A stretch of 64,000 nucleotides of DNA from Candidatus Cryosericum septentrionale (GTDB taxonomy: Bacteria; Caldisericota; Caldisericia; Cryosericales; Cryosericaceae). Made by a program: the position numbers and the translations under genes. Below, piece by piece: positions 23,032 to 31,709 of the stretch. The first letter of the stretch is position 1, and every line of letters starts with the position of its first letter. The notes below the pieces were generated by a model that saw nothing but the letters and a program-made list of their open reading frames with translations, made no database searches and was not told the origin of the DNA. The stretch spans positions 1 through 64,000 of the forward strand of contig NZ_QXIY01000015.1 of assembly GCF_003570995.1 (NCBI RefSeq). Direction: 5' to 3'.

Positions 23032-24954
23032 TCAGTCATCCTCCTTGCCCAAATAGGCTTCGATGACGCGCTGGTTGTTGTAGACGTCCTTTGGCAGGCC
23101 TTCGGCAATTTTCTGCCCCATGTCCATGACGGCAATGCAGTCCGAGATACCCATGACGACCTGCATGTGATGCTCGATGAGCAGCAGCGTGAATCCCTCC
23201 TTGACAAGGGCCTGCAACAGGACCATCAAGTCCTCGCTTTCCTTGTCGTTGAGTCCAGAAGAGGGCTCGTCCAGAATCAGAAGGTGGGGAGCGGTCGCGA
23301 GTGCGCGGGCGATCTCCAGGTAGCGCTGCTTGCCGTAGGGCAGGTTCTTGGCCAGTTCGTTGCGGTATTTCCACAGACCTACCTGATCGAGGCGGTAAGC
23401 AGCCGTCGCGACAATGTCGCGTTCCTCACGGACTTCGGCGATTGTATGCATGACGGCGGCCCATGTCCCGGACCGCGCATGACAATGGGGGCCGGACATG
23501 ATGTTCTCGATGCAGGTCAACGACGGGAACAGCCGGATGTTCTGGAAAGTGCGGGCGATGCCGTAGCTGACAATGGTATGGGGCTTGAGACCCGTGATGT
23601 CGCGTCCCAGGAAGTCGATCTGCCCCGACGTAGGCTTGTAGATGCCCGTGATCATGTTGAACAGCGTCGTCTTGCCGGCTCCGTTGGGCCCGATGAGCGA
23701 GGTGATCTTGCCGGTCCGCACGTTTAGGTCGAAGTTGTTCACTGCGGTCAGCCCGCCGAACTTCAGCGTAGCCCCATGTGTCTGCAGCAGCATCCCCTCG
23801 TCCATCGCCACGGTGACGGGCGGAAGTTTCACGCCTCTGACGACAGCCCTGCTGGCCGGCTTGAGGATGGAAGGGTCGGGCTTGCCAAGAGGGATGAGGT
23901 CTTCATCCTTCTTGGGGAGACCCCGGATGCCGAGACCATCCAGCCCGGTGCCCTCTCGCTTGCGCGGCCAGATGCCCCCGGGGCGGAAGATCATCATCAG
24001 CATGAGCGCGAGTCCGAAGAACAGCAAACGGTAGCTGGCGAACTGGCGGAAGACCTCGGGGAACACGACGACCACGGCTGCTCCCAGAATACAGCCGGGG
24101 ATAGAGCCGAGGCCGCCCAGCAGCACGATGCAGAAGAGCAGCGAGGACTCGATGAAGGTGAAGCTCTGTGGTGAGACAGACATCTGCTTGGACGCGTAGA
24201 TGTTGCCTGCAACACCCGCAAGCGCGGCGCCCAGCACGAACGCCAGCAGCTTGTAGGAACGCACGTCCACACCACTCGCTTCAGCCGCAGTCTCGTCCTC
24301 ACGGATGTAGTTCCAGGCTCTGCCGATGCGAGAGTGTTGCAGGCGCACCAGGCAGAAGATGATGATCCCGATGATGATCCAGGTGTAGAAGTAGAACTGC
24401 GTCGATGAGTTGATGGCCAGCCCGAAGAGGTTGGGTCCACCGATGCCGTTGATACCGTTGGGTCCCCCTGTCAGGTTGAAGGGATTGTTGGTCATCGTTA
24501 GACGCACGATCTCGCCGATGCCGATGGTCACGATGCACAGGTAATCGCCTTTCAGGTGGATGACGGGCGATGTCACCAGGTAGGCGAAGCCGGCGGCGAC
24601 CAGGGCGCTCAGTGGCAGCAGCACGATGATGGGCACGTGCAGGGTCGTGTTCAGGATGGCCGTGACGTAGGCGCCGACGGCATAGAATGCGGTGTGCCCC
24701 AGATCGAACAGGCCGACCTCGCCCAGAACGATGTTGAGACTGAGGCCCAGCAGTGCATAGACGCCTACGAAGAAGGCGACGTCAATCCAGTAGTCGGTCA
24801 TAAACGGCAGGAACGGATATGCGGCGAACAGGGCCCCGGTGACGGCAAGCAGGAGCCACCCACGGTTCTTGGACCAGAATGTGACGGGCTGGTCGCCAGA
24901 GGGCTTGTTCGCTCCCAGGCCGACACGCTTGAGCATGCTCTCTGTGATTCCCAT
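23032..24954 (-). CDS. livMG: fused LivM permease and LivG ATPase
   Basis: This 640-residue protein joins two subunits that are usually separate. The N-terminal ~325 residues are a LivM permease (many helices, GEVGLFDLGHTAFYAVGAY, NLTGGPNGINGIG, ending RPGGIWPRKREG). A ~60-residue linker follows, then an ABC ATPase from ~395 with Walker A GPNGAGKTT (Lys428), signature NLPYGKQRYLEIARAL, Walker B LLILDEPSSGLN and EHHMQVV. Both halves are complete. The ATG at 24954 has GAGG 8 nt upstream. An upstream reading from 25080 lies inside livH. Such fusions are known but not the rule. Confidence 0.93.
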   Translation of the reverse strand: MGITESMLKRVGLGANKPSGDQPVTFWSKNRGWLLLAVTGALFAAYPFLPFMTDYWIDVAFFVGVYALLGLSLNIVLGEVGLFDLGHTAFYAVGAYVTAILNTTLHVPIIVLLPLSALVAAGFAYLVTSPVIHLKGDYLCIVTIGIGEIVRLTMTNNPFNLTGGPNGINGIGGPNLFGLAINSSTQFYFYTWIIIGIIIFCLVRLQHSRIGRAWNYIREDETAAEASGVDVRSYKLLAFVLGAALAGVAGNIYASKQMSVSPQSFTFIESSLLFCIVLLGGLGSIPGCILGAAVVVVFPEVFRQFASYRLLFFGLALMLMMIFRPGGIWPRKREGTGLDGLGIRGLPKKDEDLIPLGKPDPSILKPASRAVVRGVKLPPVTVAMDEGMLLQTHGATLKFGGLTAVNNFDLNVRTGKITSLIGPNGAGKTTLFNMITGIYKPTSGQIDFLGRDITGLKPHTIVSYGIARTFQNIRLFPSLTCIENIMSGPHCHARSGTWAAVMHTIAEVREERDIVATAAYRLDQVGLWKYRNELAKNLPYGKQRYLEIARALATAPHLLILDEPSSGLNDKESEDLMVLLQALVKEGFTLLLIEHHMQVVMGISDCIAVMDMGQKIAEGLPKDVYNNQRVIEAYLGKEDD

Positions 24955-24964
24955 GGCAGCGACC

Positions 24965-25876
24965 TCAGACTTTTTCTGCCGTCTTCTCGCCCAGCAACCC
25001 GGTCGGCCGCCACAGGAGAACAGCGATGAGGATGACGAAGACAAAGACATTTTTCCATGCTCCACTGACGTAACCGGCAAACAGCGATTCCATGAGTCCC
25101 AGCAGCAACCCGCCGATCATGGCGCCCGGGATGTTGCCGATGCCGCCCAGGATGGTGGCGGTGAACGCCTTGAGGCCGTATGTCCAGCCCATGTTGAAGC
25201 TGATGGCACGGTAGTACATGCCGTTCATGACGCCGGCTATGCCCCCGAGGGCAGGGCCCAGGGCGAAGATGAAGAAAATGACGACGCGGACATCGATGCC
25301 CATCAGCGTCGCAGTGCTGCGGTCGAGAGCGGTGGCGCGTATGGCTGCGCCAAATGTCGTCTTCTCGACGATGAACCAGATGACCAGCATGAGCGTAAAC
25401 GAGAGCAGCAGGATGACAACCTGCAGGGTGGTCACCGGCAGTCCCAGGAGGGAGAATCGTGTGGAGGGGACGACGGCTGCGGGATAAGCCTGGGGGCGGG
25501 AGCCCCAGATGGCCATGATGCCGTTCTGCAGGAAGATGGACATACCGAGCGCAGAGACGACCAGCGAAAGTCGACCAGCTGGATAGACGGGGCGATACGC
25601 GATGCGTTCCATCAGGACGCCTGCGAGGCCGATGCCCACGAAGGCAAACAGCATCGCTATGGCCATCCCTCCCCAGAGCCCGAAGTGAACCGTCACCCAG
25701 GACGAACTCGCGATCAGCAGGGTGTAGCCCAGATACGAACCCAGGGCGAACAGGTCACCATGGGCAAAGTTGATCAATTTCATGACACCGTACACCATCG
25801 AATAGCCCAGTGCCACCAGTGCATAGAACGAACCGATGGTCAGGCCATTTATCAACTGTTCAAAGAACGTGGCCAT
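24965..25876 (-). CDS. livH: branched-chain amino acid ABC permease LivH
   Basis: This 303-residue membrane protein starts MATFFEQLINGLTIGSFYALVALGYSMVYGVMKLINFAHGD, a classic LivH opening, and has about eight helices. A GAGGT ribosome site precedes the ATG. It lies 29 nt after livK and 10 nt before livMG in one operon. It pairs with the LivM half to form the membrane channel. Its substrate depends on the binding protein and could be leucine-type or another hydrophobic or cyclic amino acid. Confidence 0.95.
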   Translation of the reverse strand: MATFFEQLINGLTIGSFYALVALGYSMVYGVMKLINFAHGDLFALGSYLGYTLLIASSSWVTVHFGLWGGMAIAMLFAFVGIGLAGVLMERIAYRPVYPAGRLSLVVSALGMSIFLQNGIMAIWGSRPQAYPAAVVPSTRFSLLGLPVTTLQVVILLLSFTLMLVIWFIVEKTTFGAAIRATALDRSTATLMGIDVRVVIFFIFALGPALGGIAGVMNGMYYRAISFNMGWTYGLKAFTATILGGIGNIPGAMIGGLLLGLMESLFAGYVSGAWKNVFVFVILIAVLLWRPTGLLGEKTAEKV

Positions 25877-25905
25877 GGTGACCTCGCTTCAATCAGGATT
25901 TGAGG

Positions 25906-27069
25906 CTAGGGCTTGTGGAGGACGAGCTTCCCGTTGGCAGCGACCTCGTACATCACCTGATGGACGTCTTCTCGGTCACCCTGCGCTGTGAAGAGCAGGG
26001 GGCCGGTGATGCCTTCTACTCCGGTCATGTTGGTGTGCAAGGTGGTAGCGATAGTATCTGCATCTGTGGAATTGGCCTTGCCGATGGCGCCCACAATGGC
26101 GTACAAGGCGTCAGCAGCGTAGACCGGCCACGGGGAGTCCGGGAGCGTGTTGAACTTCTGCTGATACAGGTCGCGGAACTGCCCAGCAAGGGTGGTCGTG
26201 ACATCAATGACCAGAGGTTCCTCTGTCGTGAGAGCGCCCTTTGCTACATCAAGACCGGCGATCTTGACGAAGTCTTCGTTGACGGCGGCGTTTCCACCGA
26301 TAAACGGGCAGGTCAGACCGGCATCGCGTGCCTGGCGGATCAGCAGGCCGGCTTCGGGATAGTAACCGGTGAAGTACCAGACGTCAGGCTTGGTGGCGCC
26401 CAGTTTGGTGACGGCAGCCGAAAAGTCCTTCTCGCCAGGAGTGATGGCGTCGTAGTACACGATCTCGCACTTCTTCGCATCAATGTATGGCTGGAGTGCT
26501 TTCTTGGCTTCCTCCGCGACACCCTTGCCGAAGGTGCTGTTGTCGTGCATGATGCCGATGCGCTTCGCACCCATCGTTTCGACGGCGTACTTGGCAAAGA
26601 ACAGGCCTTGGGCATCGTCGCGGCCGCAGGTCCTGAAGAAGTAGTTGCGCTGCTTGTCCATGGTCAGTCGGACGGCGGTGCAGCCGTAGCCCACTGAGAC
26701 CATCTTGTTCTTCTCGTAGATATCTGCGGCCGGTTCCGTGACCGACGAACCGTAGCTGCCGATGACGGCGACAACCTTCATTGAGACGGCCTTCTGGGCT
26801 GCGATTGCGCTGTCTTTGGGGGTAGAAGCGTCATCGACCACCGTGACTTCGATCTGACGTCCCAGGACGCCGCCGGCTTTGTTGATCATTTCTACGGCAA
26901 CTTCGACTGACTGCTTTGCCATTTGACCTTCATAAGCATAATCACCAGTGATGGGAGCTTGCAGCGCTATCTGGATGGGTCCGGTGGTACCGGTCTTCTT
27001 GGCACAGCCGGAAAGGAAGAGTACTGCGGCAAGCATACAAACCAGTAGTACTGATACGGCCTTTCTCAT
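25906..27069 (-). CDS. amino-acid binding lipoprotein (LivK family)
   Basis: This 387-residue protein starts at the ATG after GGAGGTAAGAGA. It has a signal peptide with lipobox LFLSGC (Cys near 21), then a type-I periplasmic binding fold starting PIQIALQAPITGDYAYEGQ, with VVIGSYGSSVTEPAADIY and NKMVSVGYGCTAVRLT. It captures amino acids outside the membrane for LivHM. Binding-pocket residues I can see do not decide between Leu/Ile/Val and other substrates such as proline. The divergent oxidase operon (27425 onward) suggests the substrate could be its input. Confidence 0.9.
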   Translation of the reverse strand: MRKAVSVLLVCMLAAVLFLSGCAKKTGTTGPIQIALQAPITGDYAYEGQMAKQSVEVAVEMINKAGGVLGRQIEVTVVDDASTPKDSAIAAQKAVSMKVVAVIGSYGSSVTEPAADIYEKNKMVSVGYGCTAVRLTMDKQRNYFFRTCGRDDAQGLFFAKYAVETMGAKRIGIMHDNSTFGKGVAEEAKKALQPYIDAKKCEIVYYDAITPGEKDFSAAVTKLGATKPDVWYFTGYYPEAGLLIRQARDAGLTCPFIGGNAAVNEDFVKIAGLDVAKGALTTEEPLVIDVTTTLAGQFRDLYQQKFNTLPDSPWPVYAADALYAIVGAIGKANSTDADTIATTLHTNMTGVEGITGPLLFTAQGDREDVHQVMYEVAANGKLVLHKP

Positions 27070-27424
27070 TCTCTTACCTCCTGTTTCTCGTGGGAATGTA
27101 GTGAGATCGATACTGTGCACGGGCTTTTTCGGTAGAGCCTATGGTGGCGTCCCCTTTGTCGGAGTCCATTTTTTTCTGTTGTACCTCCTGGGGCCGTGGT
27201 TCTGCACCATGTTGATAGATGTAGAGAAAAATGCAATATCAACTCTACCGTCAACCCAGAACCCGGCCGGGGTCAATATCTTGTTGAACCTTCGTTTCAT
27301 GCGCTCGGAGGCGTCGTCGTGTCGCTGAGATTTGTCGTTTTTTTTACTGGCTTGTAGAAAAAATGCATGTGTGCTTCTATACTGCAAGCGTAGGAAATCA
27401 ATTCGCATCGGAGAGGTGAAAAAG
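27070..27424. other. divergent intergenic region between livK and amine dehydrogenase operon
   Basis: This holds the promoters of two divergent operons. None is convincing by eye: a TATACT box lies near 27380, with no matching -35 at normal spacing. On the minus strand a 31-codon ORF (27074-27169, ATG 14 nt after GGAGG) ends in a TAA inside livK's ribosome site and may be a leader peptide. Confidence 0.4.
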
Positions 27425-28843
27425 GTGGAAGACAATCGCATTGCTACGCATCCGATCCTTGCGTGGAACCGAGGAAACCCGGTGCACGTCACGTACGACG
27501 GCAGACAGATTACCGCCTACCCCCAGGAAACAGTAGCGATGGCTCTGTATGCAGCCGGCGTGAAGCAGTACAGTACCTCCTCCCGGTTCTATCGCCCGAG
27601 GGGCATGTTCTGCGCTATTGGAAAATGCTCGTCATGTATGATGCGCGTTGACGGGATCCCCAATATGCGTACCTGCGTCCTGCAGGTTCGGGATGGGATG
27701 GAGGTCGAGACGCAGCACGGTGATGGCAAGTTCCCTGACGTGCAGGCTGCCATGAAGGGCGTGAAGGAGAAGAATGTAGAGGTCCTGGTCATCGGCGGTG
27801 GGCCGGCGGGTCTGGAAGCGTCTCTCTGGGCGGAAAAAGCCGGAGCGGACGTCATCCTGCTGGACCAGAACCCCCAGTTGGGTGGTCAGCTGGTCAAGCA
27901 GACTCACAAGTTCTTCGGCTCGGCGAAAGAGAACGCCGGGACGCGCGGCGTCACCATCGCGAAGAAGCTCATCGAGGAGATCGCGGCGACGCCCAACATC
28001 ACGGTGTACAGCGGCTTCACTGCGTTTGGGTGGTTTCAGGGCGCTATCTGCGCCGCCGACCAGGACCACGCGGTCCTCTTCCACCCTCGCAAGGTCATCG
28101 TCGCCACCGGCGCGGCCGAGAAGATGCTGATGTTCAAGAACAACGATATGCCGGGCGTCTTCGGGGCTGGAGCCGCGCAGACGCTGATGAACGTCTACGG
28201 CATCAAGCCTGGCAAGAAGGTCCTGATGGTCGGGGCTGGCAACGTCGGCCTCATCGTCAGCTACCAGCTGATGCAGGCAGGCATTGAGGTTGTCGGGGTC
28301 ATCGAGGGCGCGCCACGGGTAGGCGGGTATCTCGTCCACGCGAGCAAGATTGCCCGGAACGGCGTCCGTATCATGACGCGTCATACCGTGCTGGAAGCGG
28401 TCGGCACCGACCACGTCGAAGCGGCGATTATCGCCGAGGTTGATGAGAAGTGGCAGCCGATTCCCGGTACCGAACAGCGCATCGAGTGCGACACGATCTG
28501 TCTGTCAGCGGGGCTCAAGCCTTCCACGGAACTTCTCGAGCAGGCAAAGCTGGACCTCGCCTATACGGGCGAGCTGGGCGGCTGGGTCGCCAAGCGCAAC
28601 TGGGCGATGCGTACCAGCAATCCCGACATCTTTGCCGCAGGTGACGCCTCCGGTATCGAAGAGGCCTCCACCGCCATGATGGAAGGCAAGATCGCAGGAC
28701 TCCAGGCCGCGTACGATCTTGGACATATGGATGTGCCGGTCGAAGAACAGAAGGAGACCAGGCACAACCTGGATGACCTCCGGGCCGGACCGTTCAGCGC
28801 CAAGATCTGTATCGGACTCAAATGCGTCGAGGTGCTTGAATGA
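27425..28843 (+). CDS. FAD/[2Fe-2S] dehydrogenase alpha subunit (SoxA/HcnAB-like)
   Basis: This 472-residue protein has an N-terminal [2Fe-2S] plant-ferredoxin-like domain (CAIGKCSSCMM, then C near residue 80) as in HcnA, fused to a flavin disulfide reductase-like domain (VLVIGGGPAGLEASLWAEKAGADV near 120, second Rossmann VLMVGAGNVGLIVSY near 265, GDASG near 400). This is the alpha architecture of dye-linked proline, D-hydroxyproline or sarcosine dehydrogenases. The GTG at 27425 is preceded by GGAGAG. It overlaps the ferredoxin gene (ATGA). Substrate unknown, likely an amino acid delivered by the Liv importer. Confidence 0.85.
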   Translation: MEDNRIATHPILAWNRGNPVHVTYDGRQITAYPQETVAMALYAAGVKQYSTSSRFYRPRGMFCAIGKCSSCMMRVDGIPNMRTCVLQVRDGMEVETQHGDGKFPDVQAAMKGVKEKNVEVLVIGGGPAGLEASLWAEKAGADVILLDQNPQLGGQLVKQTHKFFGSAKENAGTRGVTIAKKLIEEIAATPNITVYSGFTAFGWFQGAICAADQDHAVLFHPRKVIVATGAAEKMLMFKNNDMPGVFGAGAAQTLMNVYGIKPGKKVLMVGAGNVGLIVSYQLMQAGIEVVGVIEGAPRVGGYLVHASKIARNGVRIMTRHTVLEAVGTDHVEAAIIAEVDEKWQPIPGTEQRIECDTICLSAGLKPSTELLEQAKLDLAYTGELGGWVAKRNWAMRTSNPDIFAAGDASGIEEASTAMMEGKIAGLQAAYDLGHMDVPVEEQKETRHNLDDLRAGPFSAKICIGLKCVEVLE

Positions 28844-29328
28844 GCTACTTTGAAACTGGGATCATCGATATCACGTACCTGCGCGAGAACGGTTTCCTCC
28901 CTCCCGAAGAGCGCGAGAAGAAGGGCCCTGTCGCTGTTATCGAGTGCATCCAGGAGATCCCCTGCAACCCGTGTGTCAGCGCCTGCAAGTTCGACGCCAT
29001 CATCATGGACGGCATCAACGGCATCCCGCATGTCGACTTTGCCAAGTGTACCGGATGCATGAGCTGCCTCAAGGTTTGCCCCGGCCTTGCCATCTTCATC
29101 CATGACAAGTCAAAGGCGAAGCCGTCGGTCACGGTCCCGTATGAGTACCTGCCGCTGCCCGTCAAGGGTGGCACGGTCACACTGCTGGGTCGCGACGGAG
29201 CTTCGCTCGGCAGCGCGACGGTGAAGTTTGTGCTGGCTGCCGACAATGTCAGCAGGTCATCTCTCATTTCTGTCGAGTTCGATGACCCTGCTCTCTGTGA
29301 GCAGGTGCGCAATATCAAGGTGGGGTGA
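28840..29328 (+). CDS. [4Fe-4S] ferredoxin subunit of amine dehydrogenase complex
   Basis: This 162-residue protein is coupled by ATGA. One Cys set is CIQEIPCNPCVSACKF (residues ~33-49) and the other is KCTGCMSCLKVCPG (residues ~69-82), a two-cluster ferredoxin whose first set looks altered, with wide spacing. A C-terminal ~60-residue beta domain follows (TVTLLGRDGASLGSATVKF). It probably passes electrons from the flavins to a carrier. It matches the small iron-sulfur subunits found between alpha and beta genes of archaeal and bacterial dye-linked proline dehydrogenases. Confidence 0.82.
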   Translation: MSYFETGIIDITYLRENGFLPPEEREKKGPVAVIECIQEIPCNPCVSACKFDAIIMDGINGIPHVDFAKCTGCMSCLKVCPGLAIFIHDKSKAKPSVTVPYEYLPLPVKGGTVTLLGRDGASLGSATVKFVLAADNVSRSSLISVEFDDPALCEQVRNIKVG

Positions 29329-29332
29329 CGAC

Positions 29333-29626
29333 ATGACCAGAGAAGACGAGAAGACGATTGCCTGCCGGTGTGAGGACATCTCCGTGCAGGAGATCAAAGA
29401 CGCCATCCACGAAGGCTATGCTGACCTGCAGTCGCTGAAGCGCTACGCCAAGTTCGGCCTCGGGCCATGCCAGGGCAAGACCTGTATTTTGCTTGCAGCA
29501 CAGATCCTCGCGCGCGAAACGGGCCGGACGCTCGACCAGATCATGACCCCCACGACGCGTCCGCCGCTCGATCCCGTACCCATCGGTTTCTTCGTGAAGG
29601 GCAAGGAGGCGGACGATGAGAAGTAG
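29333..29626 (+). CDS. BFD-like [2Fe-2S] protein
   Basis: This 97-residue protein starts at the ATG after GGTGGGGTGAC. TIACRCEDIS (CxC) and GLGPCQGKTC (Cx4C) are the four ligands of a BFD-type [2Fe-2S] domain. The C-terminal part (IMTPTTRPPLDPVPIGFF) resembles the linker that in fused forms joins this domain to the alpha subunit. It overlaps the next gene by 11 nt. It is an electron-transfer subunit of the same complex. Confidence 0.85.
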   Translation: MTREDEKTIACRCEDISVQEIKDAIHEGYADLQSLKRYAKFGLGPCQGKTCILLAAQILARETGRTLDQIMTPTTRPPLDPVPIGFFVKGKEADDEK

Positions 29627-30752
29627 CTATGATTGCATCATTGTCGGCGGCGGCATCTCAGGGCTCGCCATCGCCTACGAACTTGCCAAAAGGGGCTACA
29701 AGGATGTGGCGGTTCTCGAAGAGTGCTACCTGGGCAGCGGTTCTACCGGCCGCTGTGGTTCAGGTATTCGCGCCCAGTTCACCGGACCCGACCAGATCGT
29801 CCTGCTTCGGGAAGCCGAGGAGATGTGGGTACATATGTCCGACGAGCTCGGGTACGACATCCACTTCAAGGCGTGTGGCTACCTCTTCCTGTGGGACACG
29901 CCCGAACTGGTGGAGAAGGCGAAGCACGACGTCGAGTTCCAGAACAAGCACGGCGTCATGAGCTGCATCGTCGACCGCCAGGAGGCGAAGGAGATCTGTC
30001 CGTCGCTCAACACCGATTCGTTCCTTGCAGGCCAGTGGTATGACAAGGACGGCATGGCCTTCCCCTTCGACACTGTCACCGGTTACGCGCAGGCGGCGCG
30101 GCGCCTGGGGGTGGACATCCTGACCACGACCGACGTTGTTGGCATCGAGGGCACTGCAGCTCACACGTTCACCGTGCACACGACCCAAGGCAACATCGAG
30201 ACGAAGAACGTCGTCAACGCCGCCGGGCCCGGTTCGAAGGGCATCGCGGCCATGCTCGGTGTCGACCTGCCCTACCGCCTCGACAAGCACCAGATCATGG
30301 CGACCGAGCCTCTCGAGCAGTTCCTGGGTCCCATGCTGGTCAAGAACTCACTCTATTACCTGCAGACGCACCGCGGCAACGTCGTGGGTGGCACCGACAC
30401 CGGCGACAAGAACGCCACGGACATCGACTCCACGTTCGAGTTCCTCACCAAATTCGCCAGTGAGGCGTGCGAGATTGTGCCGCGCCTTGCCGGCGTCAAG
30501 CTTATGCGCCAGTGGGCCGGCTACTACGTCGTCTCACCCGATGCCCACCCCGTGCTTGGTCCAATCGATGAGGTCCCGGGCTTCTTCCAGGCCAACGGCT
30601 ACTCAGGACACGGCTTCATGATGGGTCCGATCGTCGGTAGACTGCTGGCCGAGTACGTCGCCGACGGCAAGCCCAGCATCGACATCGAGCACTACAATTT
30701 CCGCCGCTTCGCCCGTGGCGAGCTGCTGACCGAGAAAGCCATCATCGGCTAG
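29616..30752 (+). CDS. FAD-dependent amino acid/amine dehydrogenase beta subunit (DAO family)
   Basis: This 378-residue protein begins with FAD motif CIIVGGGISGLAIAYELAKRG, followed by GSGSTGRCGSGIRAQF, the hallmark of SoxB, proline-dehydrogenase beta and D-hydroxyproline dehydrogenase proteins. C-terminal GYSGHGFMMGPIVGRLLAE completes the DAO fold. This is the catalytic subunit. Alpha, ferredoxin, BFD and beta are made in order from one operon. Proline, D-hydroxyproline, sarcosine and related N-alkyl amino acids are candidates. Nearby HypD, which makes a proline precursor, fits proline but is 15 kb away. Confidence 0.87.
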   Translation: MRSSYDCIIVGGGISGLAIAYELAKRGYKDVAVLEECYLGSGSTGRCGSGIRAQFTGPDQIVLLREAEEMWVHMSDELGYDIHFKACGYLFLWDTPELVEKAKHDVEFQNKHGVMSCIVDRQEAKEICPSLNTDSFLAGQWYDKDGMAFPFDTVTGYAQAARRLGVDILTTTDVVGIEGTAAHTFTVHTTQGNIETKNVVNAAGPGSKGIAAMLGVDLPYRLDKHQIMATEPLEQFLGPMLVKNSLYYLQTHRGNVVGGTDTGDKNATDIDSTFEFLTKFASEACEIVPRLAGVKLMRQWAGYYVVSPDAHPVLGPIDEVPGFFQANGYSGHGFMMGPIVGRLLAEYVADGKPSIDIEHYNFRRFARGELLTEKAIIG

Positions 30753-30781
30753 GGCCACCTTGCAACACTATACAAATCGAG

Positions 30782-30803
30782 GGAGAGGACTCCGGTTCTC
30801 TCC
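30782..30803 (+). terminator. stem-loop after amine dehydrogenase operon
   Basis: GGAGAGGAC pairs with GTTCTCTCC (9 bp with one G-T) around TCCG. No U-tract follows. Confidence 0.45.
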
Positions 30804-30918
30804 GTCTGCCATTCCGTGGCACCGTGCGAGCTCCCTGTTCTTGCGCGCTTTCCCGGCAGGCATACACTGAGCGTGTGCCGAGCATGTTTTACGCTGGGTC
30901 TCGGCGCGGAGGCAGGAT

Positions 30919-31692
30919 ATGGGCATGTACGTTCAGGAAGTGGGACCAGCAAAGGCGCCGACCATTGTTCTGCTGCATGGTGCAGGTGTCGGCGGCTGGA
31001 TGTGGCGCGACACGATGGCTGCGCTGTCTGAAGTTCACCTGCTGATACCCGACATGCCGGAACACGGAAAGAGTCAGGATGCGGGTACCTTCTCGGTTGC
31101 TGGAACGGTGCGCCTGGTCGCGGACCTCATCGCGGAGCGCGCACACGGGGGCAAGGCCTTTATCGCAGGTCTCTCGCTGGGGGCTCAAGTGACCGTGGCA
31201 TTGCTGGGTTCTCGGCCGGACGTCGTTCTTGGCGCGTTCGCGTCAGGGACGCTGGTACGGCCCGTCACCGGCGTCGGGCTCGTGAACGCGATGATACCGC
31301 TGTATATGCCGATGCGGAACGCGCGGTGGCTGGTGCGGGCCAACATGAAGGCTCTGGAGATTCCCGACGAGTTTGAGAGCGACGTTGCGCGCGAGACGGC
31401 GGCGCTGACCACCGCATCATACCGGCGCATGACGGTCGAGAACGTAGCGTTCCGCGTTCCGCCTGGACTAGGATCGGTCACATGTCCGGTGCTGATCACC
31501 GTTGGAGAACGTGAGATGAAGGTCATGAAGGAGTCAGCTCGCGACCTGGTGGCCGCGGCACCATCGGCATGCGCGTTCATCGTTGCGGGACACGGCCACA
31601 ACTGGCCGGTGCAGGATCCCGGTCTGTATGCCCAGGTGGTGCGGGCATGGATGGCCAATGGGCCGTTGCCGGACAAGTTGCGACCTCTCTAA
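30919..31692 (+). CDS. alpha/beta hydrolase
   Basis: This 257-residue protein has an early oxyanion motif LLHGAGVGGWMW, nucleophile elbow GLSLG (Ser86), an acid in TVGEREMK and a catalytic His in AGHGHNW. The acid position carries Glu rather than Asp. GGAGG precedes the ATG. The fold covers esterases, lipases and peptidases, so no substrate can be named. The next gene follows 17 nt later, and the two may share a transcript. Confidence 0.85.
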   Translation: MGMYVQEVGPAKAPTIVLLHGAGVGGWMWRDTMAALSEVHLLIPDMPEHGKSQDAGTFSVAGTVRLVADLIAERAHGGKAFIAGLSLGAQVTVALLGSRPDVVLGAFASGTLVRPVTGVGLVNAMIPLYMPMRNARWLVRANMKALEIPDEFESDVARETAALTTASYRRMTVENVAFRVPPGLGSVTCPVLITVGEREMKVMKESARDLVAAAPSACAFIVAGHGHNWPVQDPGLYAQVVRAWMANGPLPDKLRPL

Positions 31693-31709
31693 GCTTGTAG
31701 GAGGAAACG

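Noticed and set aside
27332-27424. upstream start for the amine-dehydrogenase alpha subunit
   Set aside because: It would add Cys/Arg-rich residues with no family match, while a ribosome site and the fold begin near 27425.
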